Shown: positions 17,218 through 26,671, numbered from the stretch's first letter. The stretch is 64,000 bases of DNA from Centipeda artemidis DSM 19719 (GCF_000426665.1 NZ_AUFU01000001.1:372001-436000); one strand, 5' to 3'. The notes: a model not told the origin generated them from the sequence alone. Numbers and translations: made by a program.

Positions 17218-17334
17218 CCCTATATCCTCCTTTGATCCACGCGGGCGATGCCGTAATCATCCGCCCCGCGCGCCGTTTATATCTGTTTCGTGGCTTCTTT
17301 CTCTCCTATTCCCGCACGCGGGGGATGTATCTTT

Positions 17335-19698
17335 CTATCCCTTCGTGCTTCTTGCTTTTTTGGGCGCGTCCCCCGCCCCCTGTGCCGTCTTGCGAACGGT
17401 CTTTTTCTTGACTGCGGTCATGCCCTGTGTGCCTACTTTCTCTGCGGCGGGCTTTTTCGCCGCCGCACGCTTCTTCGGGGCGGGCTTTTCCTCCGCGGAC
17501 TCCTCCGTCTTTGCCTTTACCGTCCGCGTTTTCTTCGGGGCGGGCTTTGCGTCGGCATCACTTTCTGCGGTGCTCTTCTTCGCGCTCGCACGTTTTTTCG
17601 GCGTGGGCTTTTCCTCTGCCGCAGTCTCTGCCTTTGCTTTCACCGCCCCCTTCTTCTTCGGGGCGGGCTTAGCCCCCTCGTCCGCTGCGGCACTCTTCTT
17701 GCGTGCGGCGGCGGCTTTGGGCTGAGCGGGTGTTGCCCTTTTTTTTGCAACGGCGTCGGCGATCTCGGGCAGCTTGCTGACGGGTGTCCCTGCCCCGCTC
17801 TGCCGTTTCAACCGATAGAATGTCGATGCGAGCGGCGGCACGGTGATGACGATGGACTGCTCGCGTCCGTGGTAGGCGTAGTCCTCACTCACGAGATCCC
17901 CCGCGTTGACGACGCCGCTGCCGCCGTACGCCTCCTCGTCCGAGTTGAACACCTCGACATACGAGCCCTTCGTCGGCACGCCGATACGGTAGCCGTGATG
18001 CACCTCGGGCGTAAAGTTGTGCACGCAGACGAGGAAATCGCTCGGATCGTCCGCGCGGCGCACGAGTGCGATGATGCTGTTCTCATTGTCGTTGCAGTCG
18101 ATCCACTGGAACCCGCTCCAATCGAAATCCACCTGCCAAAGGCATTTATTTTCGACGTAAAACTTATTGAGCGCCTTCGAATACGCAAGCATCTTCGTAT
18201 GCATCGGGTACTGCTCCACCAGATGCCAGTCCATGCTGTCGTCGAAGTTCCACTCGATGAAATGACCGAACTCACCGCCCATAAAGAGCAGCTTTTTCCC
18301 CGGATGCGCGATCCAGTAGCCGAAGAACCCGCGCAGTCCTGCGAACTTCTGCCAGTAGTCGCCCGGCATCTTTTCAATAAGCGAGCGTTTGCCGTGCACG
18401 ACCTCGTCGTGCGAGAGCGGAAGGACGAAATTCTCGGAGAACGCATACATGAGTGAGAATGTGATCTTGTCCTGGTTCCACTTGCGGTAGATGGGATCGA
18501 GGCTCACATAGTCGAGCATATCGTTCATCCAGCCCATGTTCCACTTGTAGTTGAAGCCCATGCCGCCCATGTAGACGGGCTTCGAGATGAGCGGCCACGA
18601 GGTCGACTCCTCGGCGATCATCAGCGCATGCGGATGATACTTGAAGATCGTCTCGTTGAGCTTTTTGAGGAAATCCATCGCCTCGAGGTTGCCCGTGTCG
18701 CCGTATTTGTTCGGCTGCCACTCGCCGTCCCTGCGCCCATAGTTGAGGTACAGCATGTTCGCGACCGCGTCGATGCGCAGTCCGTCGATGTGGAACTCCT
18801 CGAGCCAAAAGAGTGCGTTCGAGATGAGGAAGCTCTGCACCTCCGTCCGCCCGTAGTCAAAATTCGTCGTACCCCACTCGCGGTTCTCCGCGCGCGTCTC
18901 GTTGTCGGATTCGTAGAGGTTCTTACCGTCAAACCGGCGAAGCCCCTGCTCGTCCTTGCAAAAATGCCCCGGCACCCAGTCCATGATGATGGCGATGCCG
19001 TTTTGATGCGCAGTGTCGACGAGATAGCGGAAATCGTCAGGCGTGCCATAGCGGCTCGTCACGGCGAAATAGCCCGTCGCCTGATAGCCCCACGAGCCGT
19101 CGTATGGATGCTCGCAGAGCGGCATGAATTCGATGTGTGTGTAGTTCATATCCTTGACATAGCCGATCAATTGATCCGCCATCTCACGATAGGAGAGGTA
19201 TTCGCCTTCGAGCGTACGCCGCCATGAACCGGCATGGACTTCGTAGGTGAGCATCGGACGCTCGTACGACGTCTCGCGCGCCTTTTGCTCCTGCCACGCG
19301 CCGTCCTGCCATTCGTATTTCGTCATGTCGTACGTGCGCGACGCCGTCTGCGGTTTTTTCTCCGCATAGAACCCGTAGGGATCCGCCTTCATGATGCGCG
19401 GTCCGCCCCACTGCGGTTCGATGGCGTATTTATAGATCTCGCCCTCGCCGAGTCCCTCGACAAAGGTCTCCCAGATCTCGCCGTCGGCAATACGGTTCAT
19501 CGGGTTCAAAAGGGCATTCCAATCATTGAACACGCCGACAACACTGACGGCTTTCGCGTTCGGCGCCCACACCGTAAAGCGCACGCCGCGTTTTCCGTTC
19601 CGCTCGAGGAAATGCGCACCCAGCATCTCCTGTGCATGATAATTTGTCCCCTGGTGAAAGAGGTAAAGATCAAACTCACTTAACGCTGATGTTTTCAC
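17335..19698 (-). CDS. glgB: 1,4-alpha-glucan branching enzyme with H1-like C-terminal tail
   Basis: This enzyme makes alpha-1,6 branches in glycogen. Residues about 25-120 form the CBM48 domain and about 130-630 the GH13 catalytic core and C-terminal beta domain. Motifs are GLRIDAVANML (nucleophile), MIAEESTSWP (acid) and LSHDEVVHGK. A normal GlgB ends near residue 630. Here about 156 more residues follow, almost all Lys, Ala, Pro, Glu and Arg, with repeated KPAPKK and KRAAAKK units like histone H1 tails. The frame is continuous. The start is GTG 19698, set by an AGGAGGGGA site. It is fourth in the operon, 33 nt after glgP. Confidence 0.95.
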   Translation of the reverse strand: MKTSALSEFDLYLFHQGTNYHAQEMLGAHFLERNGKRGVRFTVWAPNAKAVSVVGVFNDWNALLNPMNRIADGEIWETFVEGLGEGEIYKYAIEPQWGGPRIMKADPYGFYAEKKPQTASRTYDMTKYEWQDGAWQEQKARETSYERPMLTYEVHAGSWRRTLEGEYLSYREMADQLIGYVKDMNYTHIEFMPLCEHPYDGSWGYQATGYFAVTSRYGTPDDFRYLVDTAHQNGIAIIMDWVPGHFCKDEQGLRRFDGKNLYESDNETRAENREWGTTNFDYGRTEVQSFLISNALFWLEEFHIDGLRIDAVANMLYLNYGRRDGEWQPNKYGDTGNLEAMDFLKKLNETIFKYHPHALMIAEESTSWPLISKPVYMGGMGFNYKWNMGWMNDMLDYVSLDPIYRKWNQDKITFSLMYAFSENFVLPLSHDEVVHGKRSLIEKMPGDYWQKFAGLRGFFGYWIAHPGKKLLFMGGEFGHFIEWNFDDSMDWHLVEQYPMHTKMLAYSKALNKFYVENKCLWQVDFDWSGFQWIDCNDNENSIIALVRRADDPSDFLVCVHNFTPEVHHGYRIGVPTKGSYVEVFNSDEEAYGGSGVVNAGDLVSEDYAYHGREQSIVITVPPLASTFYRLKRQSGAGTPVSKLPEIADAVAKKRATPAQPKAAAARKKSAAADEGAKPAPKKKGAVKAKAETAAEEKPTPKKRASAKKSTAESDADAKPAPKKTRTVKAKTEESAEEKPAPKKRAAAKKPAAEKVGTQGMTAVKKKTVRKTAQGAGDAPKKARSTKG
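17428..17673 (-). repeat. two tandem 123-bp repeats encoding the GlgB tail
   Basis: Residues 676-716 and 717-757 of GlgB are two copies of a 41-residue unit. Each begins AKPAPKK, continues with VKAK and AEEKP.PKKRA.AKK, and differs at about a quarter of positions. The DNA copies are 17551-17673 and 17428-17550. Confidence 0.8.
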
Positions 19699-19731
19699 AA
19701 AGTCCCCTCCTATATGGTCTAAAAGCGTCTG

Positions 19732-22197
19732 TTACGAAATGATGACGGGGTGGATGTCCCAAATATCCCGCGCATATTCATCAATCGTACGGTCGGATGA
19801 GAACCCGCCCGAGTGCGCGACATTCATTGCCGCCGTGCGCGCCCAGCCGTCCTTGTCCTTGAACCGGCGCATCACCTCCAGGCGTGCGTCGTCGTACGCG
19901 TTGAAATCCTTGAGTATGAAGAACTCGTCGTTCGCGTGCAGGAGATAGTCGTAGATGGAGCGGAAATCCCCGTAGGTGCCGTCCACAAGCTGGTTCATCA
20001 CCGTGCGTACCTTCTCGTTCGCATGGTACTCATCCCACGCGGAGTAAGTGCCGCCCGCATAGTAGTTCATGACCTCCTCGGCACGCAGCCCGAAGATCAC
20101 GCAGTGATCGTTTCCAACCGCCTCGCGGATCTCGACGTTCGCGCCGTCGAGCGTGCCGAGCGTGATGGCGCCGTTCATCATGAACTTCATATTGCCCGTG
20201 CCGGACGCTTCCTTCGATGCCGTTGAGATCTGCTCGCTGACGTCGGCGGCAGGATAGACCAGCTCGCCGATGGAGACACCGAAGTTCTCAATGAAGATGA
20301 CCTTCATGAACTTTGAGACCTGCGGATCCTTATTGATTTTCTCCGCAACCGCATTGATGAGGCGGATGGTCTCTTTCGCGATGTAGTAACCGGGCGCCGC
20401 CTTGCCTCCAAAGAAATAGGTGACGGGCTGTGAGAGGAACGCAGGATCGCTCTGCGCGCGATGGTAGCGGTACATGATGTGCAGGATGTTCATGAGCTGC
20501 CGCTTGTAGGAGTGGATGCGCTTCACCTGAATGTCAAACATCGAATCCGGGTTCAGCTTTATCCCGTTGTGCTGCTCAATGTAGCGGGCAAGCCCCTCGC
20601 GGCGCAGATGCTTGATTTTCATCAAACGGTCGCGGAACGACTTGTCGTCCACATAGTCGTGCAGCCCGCGCATCTGCTCCGGGTGGCGGTGCCACGAATG
20701 ACTGCCGAGCACCTCGTCGATGAGTGCCGACAGCTCCGGATTCGCCCCCATGAGCCAGCGCCGATGTGTGATGCCGTTCGTCTTGTTGTTGAACTTGCGC
20801 GGCGTGTAGTCATAAAAATCCTTGAGCGTCGTGGATTTCAGGATGCCCGTGTGTATCTTTGCCACGCCGTTGACACTGTGCCCGCCGACGATGGAGAGAC
20901 GTGCCATATGCACGACGCCGTCCTGTATGATGGAGAGCGCACGTACCTTTTCCTCGTTGCCGGGGTAGCGGCGGCGCACCTCCTCAAGATGGCGGCGGTT
21001 GATCTCGTCGATGATCATATAGATGCGCGGGAGCAGGGGACGGAACATGTCAATGCTCCACGTCTCAAGCGCCTCCGGCATGATCGTGTGGTTCGTGTAT
21101 GCGATCGTGTCGCGCGTGATCGCCCACGCATCCTCCCAGGTCAGCTGTTCCTCGTCCACAAGGATGCGCATCAGCTCCGCCACGCAGAGTGCCGGATGCG
21201 TATCGTTGATATGTATGCCGATCTTCTTGCCAAAATCGTAGATGCTCATCCCCGTCTTCTTGTAGTGACGCACAATGCTCTGTACGCCCGCAGAGACGAA
21301 GAAGTATTCCTGAATGAGGCGCATGCGGCGCCCTTCGTATGTGCTGTCGTCGGGGTAGAGGTAGCGCGTGATCGCCTCGACGAAACTGCGGTAGTCGTTG
21401 CGCTGCTGGATCTGCTCCTGCGTCAGCATCCCGTAGTCGGAGAAATCGCGATTGACCTCCGCGTTCCACAGCCGGAGCGTATTGACTGTCGCATTGTGGT
21501 AGCCGACGATCGGCATATCGTACGGCACCGCCATGACAATCATAGGATCCTCGTGCACGAGCTCTAGTTTGCCGCCGCCGACATCACGCATGTACGCATT
21601 GCCGCCGAATTTGACATCGACGGATTTATCCGGCTTGCGGTACTCCCACGCAAAGCCGTCGCGCAGCCAGTTGTCCGGGATCTCGACCTGGTTGCCGCCG
21701 ACGATCTTCTGCTCGAAGAGCCCATATTGATAGCGGATGCTGCACCCGTGTCCCGGGAGGCGATGCGCCGCGAGCGAGTCGATGAAGCAGGCAGCGAGAC
21801 GTCCGAGGCCGCCGTTGCCAAGCCCCGCGTCAGGCTCTGCCTCGTAGGCGTCGCTGAGCTTGAGGTGAAAATCCTCAAGCACTTCTTTGAGCGCTTCCTC
21901 AATGCCGAGATTGATGAGGTTTGCCTTGAGCAGGCGCCCCAGCAGGAACTCGATCGAGAAGTAGTAAATCTGCTTTTCCCTGCGCTCGGAGTACTGCTTA
22001 TTCGTCTTGACCCAGTTGTCCGAAATGGACTGCTTGGCAGTCGCGGCGACCGTCTTGTAGATTTCGATCTCCGTCAGCTGATCCACATCACGCCCGAACA
22101 TAACGTGTGCCGTCGTGATGAACCTGCTCTTCAAGATTTTCTTCATTGTGTCAAGCGCTTTCCCCTTAGGGCTTGTAACATGATCCTTTTGTGCCAA
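19732..22197 (-). CDS. glgP: glycogen/starch phosphorylase
   Basis: This 821-residue GT35 enzyme releases glucose 1-phosphate from glycogen using pyridoxal phosphate. The PLP-lysine region EASGTGNMKF and the N-terminal GLGNGGLGRLAACF are intact, and length matches E. coli GlgP. I place the start at TTG 22197, because AAAAGGAG lies about 9 nt upstream. An in-frame ATG at 22260 would put the ribosome site inside the gene, and the ATG at 22146 has no ribosome site. It is third in the operon, about 150 nt after glgD. Confidence 0.95.
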   Translation of the reverse strand: MAQKDHVTSPKGKALDTMKKILKSRFITTAHVMFGRDVDQLTEIEIYKTVAATAKQSISDNWVKTNKQYSERREKQIYYFSIEFLLGRLLKANLINLGIEEALKEVLEDFHLKLSDAYEAEPDAGLGNGGLGRLAACFIDSLAAHRLPGHGCSIRYQYGLFEQKIVGGNQVEIPDNWLRDGFAWEYRKPDKSVDVKFGGNAYMRDVGGGKLELVHEDPMIVMAVPYDMPIVGYHNATVNTLRLWNAEVNRDFSDYGMLTQEQIQQRNDYRSFVEAITRYLYPDDSTYEGRRMRLIQEYFFVSAGVQSIVRHYKKTGMSIYDFGKKIGIHINDTHPALCVAELMRILVDEEQLTWEDAWAITRDTIAYTNHTIMPEALETWSIDMFRPLLPRIYMIIDEINRRHLEEVRRRYPGNEEKVRALSIIQDGVVHMARLSIVGGHSVNGVAKIHTGILKSTTLKDFYDYTPRKFNNKTNGITHRRWLMGANPELSALIDEVLGSHSWHRHPEQMRGLHDYVDDKSFRDRLMKIKHLRREGLARYIEQHNGIKLNPDSMFDIQVKRIHSYKRQLMNILHIMYRYHRAQSDPAFLSQPVTYFFGGKAAPGYYIAKETIRLINAVAEKINKDPQVSKFMKVIFIENFGVSIGELVYPAADVSEQISTASKEASGTGNMKFMMNGAITLGTLDGANVEIREAVGNDHCVIFGLRAEEVMNYYAGGTYSAWDEYHANEKVRTVMNQLVDGTYGDFRSIYDYLLHANDEFFILKDFNAYDDARLEVMRRFKDKDGWARTAAMNVAHSGGFSSDRTIDEYARDIWDIHPVIIS

Positions 22198-22350
22198 ATC
22201 GTCCACTCCTTTTCCAAAAGCGTCGTCCCCTATCCCTCGCCGCACATGCGGCATCCCCATGAGAGTCCCCGGGAAACAAGAAGCCGCTAAAGCACCTTCC
22301 CGCCCCCTGCAGGCGGGTGAGAAATGACTCTAACGGCAAAACATGCTGTG

Positions 22351-23457
22351 TTAAATCGTGATATTCTTCTTGATGACAAGGGGATACTCCTGTGCCCCCT
22401 TGAGCCATTTTTCCGCCGTGATGACGACATTCTTGTCGCAGACGACGTTCTCGACGAGCGCGCCGTCGCGGATATCGCATTTCTGCATAATGATGGAATT
22501 TTTGATCTTCACATCCTTGCCCACCTTAACCCCGCGGAACAGGATGCTGTTCTCCACTTCACCGCGCACGACGCAGCCGTTCGCAATGAGCGAGTTCGTC
22601 ACCTTCGCCGTCTCCTTGTACTGCACCGGCACACCGTCCTTGATCTTCGTGTAGATGGGGCGATCTCCCATGAAGAGGCTCTCCCACACCTCCGGATCGA
22701 GAATCTCCATGTTCGCACGGTAGTAGGTGGACATCGAATCCACATGCGCCATGTAGCCGTCGTGCTCGTACGCAAACATCGTATAGTCTGCCGCCCGGCG
22801 AATGATGCCGTCGAGGACAAAGTCCTGCCCGCCGTGCTCGTAAGCATAGCGTACAATGTCGACAAAGGAGCGCTTATCCATGAGATAGATGCCCATCGAC
22901 ACCTTCATTCCTTGATAAGCGACGGGCTTTTCTGCAATATCGCGCACGAGCCCGTTTTCCGCCGTCTCAATGACAATGTTGTTGCCCGTATTCTCATCGA
23001 TCGTCGTATGCGAGACGAGCGTAATGTCCGCGCCTGTATTCTGATGAAACCGCAGTATCTTGTCAAAGTCTATATTATAGACAAAGCTGCCGTTTGTCAG
23101 CAAAATATAGCGCGCTGACGAGTGTTCAATGAAGTCAAGATTGTGATAAAAATTCTTGAGATCTCCTTTGCGCCGCATCGCGTCCTCCTGCGAGGCAGGA
23201 AGGTAGAACAGGCCGTCGTGGCGGCGTGCCAGATCCCAATCCTTTCCCGAACGCAGATGATCGAGCACAGAACGCGGCTCGTCGGGCAGCATAATACCAA
23301 CCTTGTTGATGCCGGAGTTGACCATGCTTGAGAGGGCAAAATCGATCAGACGATAGCGTCCGGCGAAGGGAATGGACTCAACGGCGCGGCGATCGGCAAG
23401 CTCTCGAATGAGGCTGCCGTCCTCCTGCAGGTTGATGAGACCCATGATACTGTTCAT
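22351..23457 (-). CDS. glgD: GlgD, non-catalytic/regulatory ADP-glucose pyrophosphorylase subunit
   Basis: This 368-residue paralogue of GlgC starts MNSIMGLINLQED. It lacks the GGxGxRL nucleotide-binding loop present in GlgC but keeps the fold, including the C-terminal left-handed beta-helix. In Firmicutes GlgD forms a heterotetramer with GlgC and raises its activity. The start at 23457 follows a GGAG site; the open frame extends 24 codons further upstream into the end of glgC but without ribosome-site support. It is second in the operon, 28 nt after glgC. Confidence 0.95.
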   Translation of the reverse strand: MNSIMGLINLQEDGSLIRELADRRAVESIPFAGRYRLIDFALSSMVNSGINKVGIMLPDEPRSVLDHLRSGKDWDLARRHDGLFYLPASQEDAMRRKGDLKNFYHNLDFIEHSSARYILLTNGSFVYNIDFDKILRFHQNTGADITLVSHTTIDENTGNNIVIETAENGLVRDIAEKPVAYQGMKVSMGIYLMDKRSFVDIVRYAYEHGGQDFVLDGIIRRAADYTMFAYEHDGYMAHVDSMSTYYRANMEILDPEVWESLFMGDRPIYTKIKDGVPVQYKETAKVTNSLIANGCVVRGEVENSILFRGVKVGKDVKIKNSIIMQKCDIRDGALVENVVCDKNVVITAEKWLKGAQEYPLVIKKNITI

Positions 23458-23485
23458 TGCTTTCACTCCATTCTCTTCCGAACCG

Positions 23486-24640
23486 TCAGCCGACGCGCTG
23501 CTGAGATGCCTCCGAAAGCACCGTCTCACCCTCGGGGATCACGGTGATCTGCGTCTCTTCACCAACGACCTGCGCGCCGGACTCGATCAGAGCGTTCTGC
23601 GCAAGGATCGTGTAGTCGACAAGCGCCCCATCCGCAACGACTGCTCCCGGCAGGAGCACGGAGTTGCGTACCACAGCACCTTTACCGACGCGCACGCCCG
23701 GGAAAATCACCGAGTTCTCGACCGTGCCGAGAATCATCGTCCCCTCGCTGATCATCGAGCGCGTGATCTTTGCGTCTCTTCCGACAAACTGCGGCGGCAT
23801 GGAGGGATTGAACGAGTAGATGCGCCACTTGCCCGACAGCTCAAACGGCGGCTCGTCCTGCAGGAGATCCATATTTGCCTGCCACAGGCTCTCAATCGTC
23901 CCGACGTCCTTCCAATAACCGTTGAAGGCGTAAGAATACAGCCGCCCCTCATCGGCGAGCATCTTCGGGATGATGTCCTTGCCGAAGTCGTGGCTCGACG
24001 TCTCGCTCTTTGCATCCTCCGTCAGATACTTCGCAAGATAGTCGCGGTTGAAGATATAAATACCCATCGAGGCGAGGTTGCTCTTCGGCTTTGCCGGTTT
24101 CTCCTCAAACGCGACAATCCGTCCGCTCTCGTCCGTATTCATAATGCCGAAACGCGGCGCCTCGTCCCACGGCACTTCGAACACGCCGATCGTCGCCTGT
24201 GCCTTGCATTTCTTGTGATGCTCGAGCATCCACGCATAGTCCATCGTGTAGATGTGGTCGCCCGACAGAATGAGCACGTAGTCGGGATCCGCCATATCGA
24301 TGAAATTGAGGTTCTGGTAAATCGCATCAGCCGTACCGCGATACCACTCCGCCCCCTTTTCGCGCGCATAGGGAGGCAGGACGAAAAGCCCGCCGTCGCG
24401 TTTGTCGAGATCCCACGCGCTGCCCGATCCAAGATACTGGTTCAGTTCGAGCGGCCGGTACTGCGTGAGAACGCCGACCTTTTCGATCCCCGAATTGACG
24501 CAGTTGCTCAGCGGGAAATCAATGATGCGGTACTTCCCCCCGAACGGTACCGCGGGCTTTGCGACGCGCTTTGTCAGCGCGCCAAGGCGGCTGCCTTGAC
24601 CGCCTGCAAGAATCATTGCCAAGCACTCTGTTTTTTTCAT
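23486..24640 (-). CDS. glgC: glucose-1-phosphate adenylyltransferase
   Basis: This 384-residue catalytic subunit makes ADP-glucose from ATP and glucose 1-phosphate, the committed step of bacterial glycogen synthesis. Visible are the nucleotide loop [14 protein letters not shown], the following [13 protein letters not shown], the HIYTMDY metal site and the [10 protein letters not shown] substrate-binding motif. The C-terminal hexapeptide repeats form the beta-helix. The ATG is preceded by GAGGGGAG. It is first in the six-gene operon, after a long leader. Confidence 0.97.
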   Translation of the reverse strand: MKKTECLAMILAGGQGSRLGALTKRVAKPAVPFGGKYRIIDFPLSNCVNSGIEKVGVLTQYRPLELNQYLGSGSAWDLDKRDGGLFVLPPYAREKGAEWYRGTADAIYQNLNFIDMADPDYVLILSGDHIYTMDYAWMLEHHKKCKAQATIGVFEVPWDEAPRFGIMNTDESGRIVAFEEKPAKPKSNLASMGIYIFNRDYLAKYLTEDAKSETSSHDFGKDIIPKMLADEGRLYSYAFNGYWKDVGTIESLWQANMDLLQDEPPFELSGKWRIYSFNPSMPPQFVGRDAKITRSMISEGTMILGTVENSVIFPGVRVGKGAVVRNSVLLPGAVVADGALVDYTILAQNALIESGAQVVGEETQITVIPEGETVLSEASQQRVG

Positions 24641-24660
24641 AAGGTATTTCTCCCCTCACG

Positions 24661-24711
24661 GATACCGACCGGGCGGTATCCCCATGATATATGCTATGGC
24701 AAACCGGTCGG
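24661..24711 (-). promoter_or_regulatory. overlapping alternative hairpins in the glgC leader
   Basis: CCGACCGG (24665-24672) can pair with CCGGTCGG (24704-24711). GATACC (24661-24666) can pair with GGTATC (24675-24680). Both stems are perfect and share 24665-24666 and the intervening sequence, so they exclude each other. They end about 10 nt before the glgC ribosome site. Confidence 0.5.
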
Positions 24712-24749
24712 ACTCGACGTACATCCGTCCGATACGCCGTGTTTCTAGC

Positions 24750-24791
24750 TCATTTACAATCGTTCTCTTCATTTTGAGTTGCAGTTTGCAT
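24750..24791 (-). CDS. possible 13-codon leader peptide before glgC
   Basis: The minus strand carries ATG for MQTATQNEENDCK then TGA, directly after GGAAGGAGG. The ribosome site to ATG spacing is only 2 nt, which is poor. It would begin about 15 nt into the glg transcript. It may not be translated. Confidence 0.25.
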   Translation of the reverse strand: MQTATQNEENDCK

Positions 24792-24812
24792 ATCCTCCTT
24801 CCTACCTTATTT

Positions 24813-24842
24813 ATTATATATCTTGATAACTAAATTCGATAA
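24813..24842 (-). promoter_or_regulatory. putative promoter of the glg operon
   Basis: TATAAT lies at 24813-24818 on the minus strand, with TTATCG 18 nt upstream (24837-24842), a weak -35. The 24641-25063 spacer otherwise holds only AT-rich sequence, the leader elements and the rpsT promoter. Confidence 0.45.
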
Positions 24843-24999
24843 ATACGTCCGATTTCCTGCAAGGCTTTGTCGTACTTTCACCGTTTTTTTCAATTTATAA
24901 TTGAGGGCGGTAAAATCGTCCTAAACGGATATATTTTTATTTATATGTGCATTATTTTTGTTTATTGGAATGTGAAAATTACACCTGTGGAAAAAAAGA

Positions 25000-25028
25000 T
25001 TGCAATTTCCATACCCGTATGATAGAAT
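25000..25028 (+). promoter_or_regulatory. sigma-70 promoter of rpsT
   Basis: TTGCAA (25000-25005), 17-nt spacer, TAGAAT (25023-25028), about 30 nt before the start codon. Confidence 0.75.
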
Positions 25029-25063
25029 AGCCGAGTACATTTTTCGTTGAGGGGGTGAACGAA

Positions 25064-25330
25064 TTGCCGAATATCAAAGCTTCTATCCTGAGTGTAAAGT
25101 CTGATGCTAAGCGTCATGCGCGCAACGTCGCGGAGAAGACGCGCGTTCGCCGCGCCATCCGCAGTGTCAACGACGCCGTTGCTGCCGGCAATGCGGACGA
25201 GGCGAAGAACCTCCTCGTCGCAGCATACAAGTCCATCGATCAGGCGGCTGCCAACAACGTCTATCATAAGAATGCCGCAGCTCGCAAGAAGTCGCGTCTC
25301 GCCAAAAAGGTCAACGCGCTGGCACAGTAA
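25064..25330 (+). CDS. rpsT: 30S ribosomal protein S20
   Basis: This 88-residue basic helical protein binds 16S rRNA in the small subunit. It begins MPNIKASILSVKSDAKR and contains the conserved KTRVRRAI and the C-terminal HKNAAARKKSRLAKKV. TTG 25064 is taken as start because it matches the family's usual MPNIK N-terminus and lies 8 nt after GAGGGGG. The in-frame GTG at 25055 overlaps the ribosome site. TTG starts are common for rpsT, where they take part in autoregulation in E. coli. Confidence 0.95.
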   Translation: MPNIKASILSVKSDAKRHARNVAEKTRVRRAIRSVNDAVAAGNADEAKNLLVAAYKSIDQAAANNVYHKNAAARKKSRLAKKVNALAQ

Positions 25331-25336
25331 TCATAG

Positions 25337-25374
25337 AAAAACACCGTTTCGAATCATCGGAACGGTGTTTTTTG
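25337..25374 (+). terminator. intrinsic terminator of rpsT
   Basis: AAAACACCGTT (25337-25347) pairs with AACGGTGTTTT (25361-25371), followed by a T-run. Confidence 0.9.
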
Positions 25375-25385
25375 TTGCGCCGGAC

Positions 25386-25467
25386 GTGATGAGGGATTTT
25401 GGCGCATCACTAGGGTTACGGCATAAGGGCGTACCTGACGCGGGATTTTGGCGTCCCCCCTCGTCAC
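25386..25467. repeat. dispersed repeat element, locus 1
   Basis: GGGATTTTGGCG occurs directly at 25393-25404 and 25442-25453, with a partial inverted copy (GCCAAAATCCC) inside the end of the next gene near 25529-25539. Outer arms GTGATGAGGG (25386-25395) and CCCTCGTCAC (25458-25467) pair with one wobble. The same core recurs at 60759-60919. Confidence 0.6.
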
Positions 25468-25468
25468 A

Positions 25469-26614
25469 CTAGGAGATGCGTCGGAAAACATGCATACCGA
25501 CACAAGCTTGAAGTAAACACAGCGCCGCCAAAATCCCAAATGCAGCCTGCAAATTCACCAGATGCGAGACAAGGCCGATTGCTGCGGGACCTGCGAGGAT
25601 ACCGAGGTAGCCCATCGTACTCACGGCAGAAACCGCCGCGCCGATCGGCATAACGTTCTGTTTCCCCATGAGAGAGAAAAAGACCGGAACAATATTCGCC
25701 GCCCCGATACCGATCGCAAAGAACCCCGCATAGAGGAGCGCATCGACAGGCGCGAACATGACGAGCAGGATCCCGGCGCAGGCGAGCAGCGCGCTGCCCA
25801 CAGCGACCGGACGCTGTCCAAGCCGCTGCACGACGGCATCTCCAAAGAGACGCATGAGGAACATCGCCGCGGAGAACACCGAGAACCCCATGCCCGCGAG
25901 CGCGAGATCATAGCCCCGCACCGTCGTCAGATAGACACCGCTCCAATCCATCACAGCGCCCTCGCTGAGGAACGCGATGAACGCCGCGATGCCGACGAAT
26001 ACAATGATGCCGCGCGGCAAGGCGATTAATTTCCCACCCCCGCCGCCGTATGGGATCAGATTCCTTCCGAACAGCCCCGTAAAGAGCAGAATGATGCCCG
26101 CCGCGATTGCCGTCGATTGCATCGGCGAGAGTCCCAGAGCGCCGACCCACACGCCGTACAGCCCCGCCCCGACAAATCCGCCGATGCTCCAAAAGGCGTG
26201 CATCCCGCTCATAATGCGCCGCCCAATGCCCTGCTCGACAATGACCGCCGCAACATTGATGACGACATCCACGCAGCCCATCAGCGCCCCGAAGAGCAGA
26301 ATCACCGGAACTGCAAACCAAAGCGAATCCACCGTGCAGATTGCAAGAAGCACTGCCGCATAGAGTACCGATACCACCGTCAGCACGCGGCGGCATCCAA
26401 GCCGCGACGACAGTGCTCCGGCGAGCGGCATCGTCACGAGCGATCCGATCCCAACGCACAGCAGCAGCAGACCGAGCACATCGTCGCCGATCGAGAGCCG
26501 TTCGCGCAGGAGCGGTACGAGCGGCGCCCACGACGCCGAACCAAATCCCCCGATAAAGAAAAACGCGCGCACCGCATGCGCCTGCGTATCCCCGATATTT
26601 TGATATCTCCCCAT
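25469..26614 (-). CDS. MFS transporter, YbjJ-like
   Basis: This 381-residue protein has about twelve membrane helices and the MFS pattern. A GALSSRLGCRRVL loop stands in place of the canonical RxGRR loop after helix 2. The AVMDWSGVYL motif in the second half is typical of the YbjJ-like group, whose substrates are mostly unknown. ATG 26614 follows GGGGG; an in-frame codon at 26671 lies in the promoter. Its last codons run into the dispersed repeat, including the TAG stop within CACACTAGGAG. Confidence 0.85.
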   Translation of the reverse strand: MGRYQNIGDTQAHAVRAFFFIGGFGSASWAPLVPLLRERLSIGDDVLGLLLLCVGIGSLVTMPLAGALSSRLGCRRVLTVVSVLYAAVLLAICTVDSLWFAVPVILLFGALMGCVDVVINVAAVIVEQGIGRRIMSGMHAFWSIGGFVGAGLYGVWVGALGLSPMQSTAIAAGIILLFTGLFGRNLIPYGGGGGKLIALPRGIIVFVGIAAFIAFLSEGAVMDWSGVYLTTVRGYDLALAGMGFSVFSAAMFLMRLFGDAVVQRLGQRPVAVGSALLACAGILLVMFAPVDALLYAGFFAIGIGAANIVPVFFSLMGKQNVMPIGAAVSAVSTMGYLGILAGPAAIGLVSHLVNLQAAFGILAALCLLQACVGMHVFRRIS

Positions 26615-26643
26615 GACCGTCCCCCTTCCGAAAAACACCTGCC

Positions 26644-26671
26644 ATTCTATCACAGAAAAAAGAAAAAGCAA
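26644..26671 (-). promoter_or_regulatory. putative promoter of the MFS gene
   Basis: Minus strand TTGCTT (26666-26671), 16-nt spacer, TAGAAT (26644-26649), directly after the terminator of the upstream exoprotein gene. Confidence 0.55.

Noticed and set aside
17335-17805. Frameshift fusing glgB to a separate H1-like gene
   Set aside because: The frame is continuous and in phase, with no internal ribosome site or start preceding the tail.
22351-23457. GlgD as a second catalytic GlgC
   Set aside because: The GGxGxRL loop is missing (MGLINLQED instead), as in known GlgD proteins.
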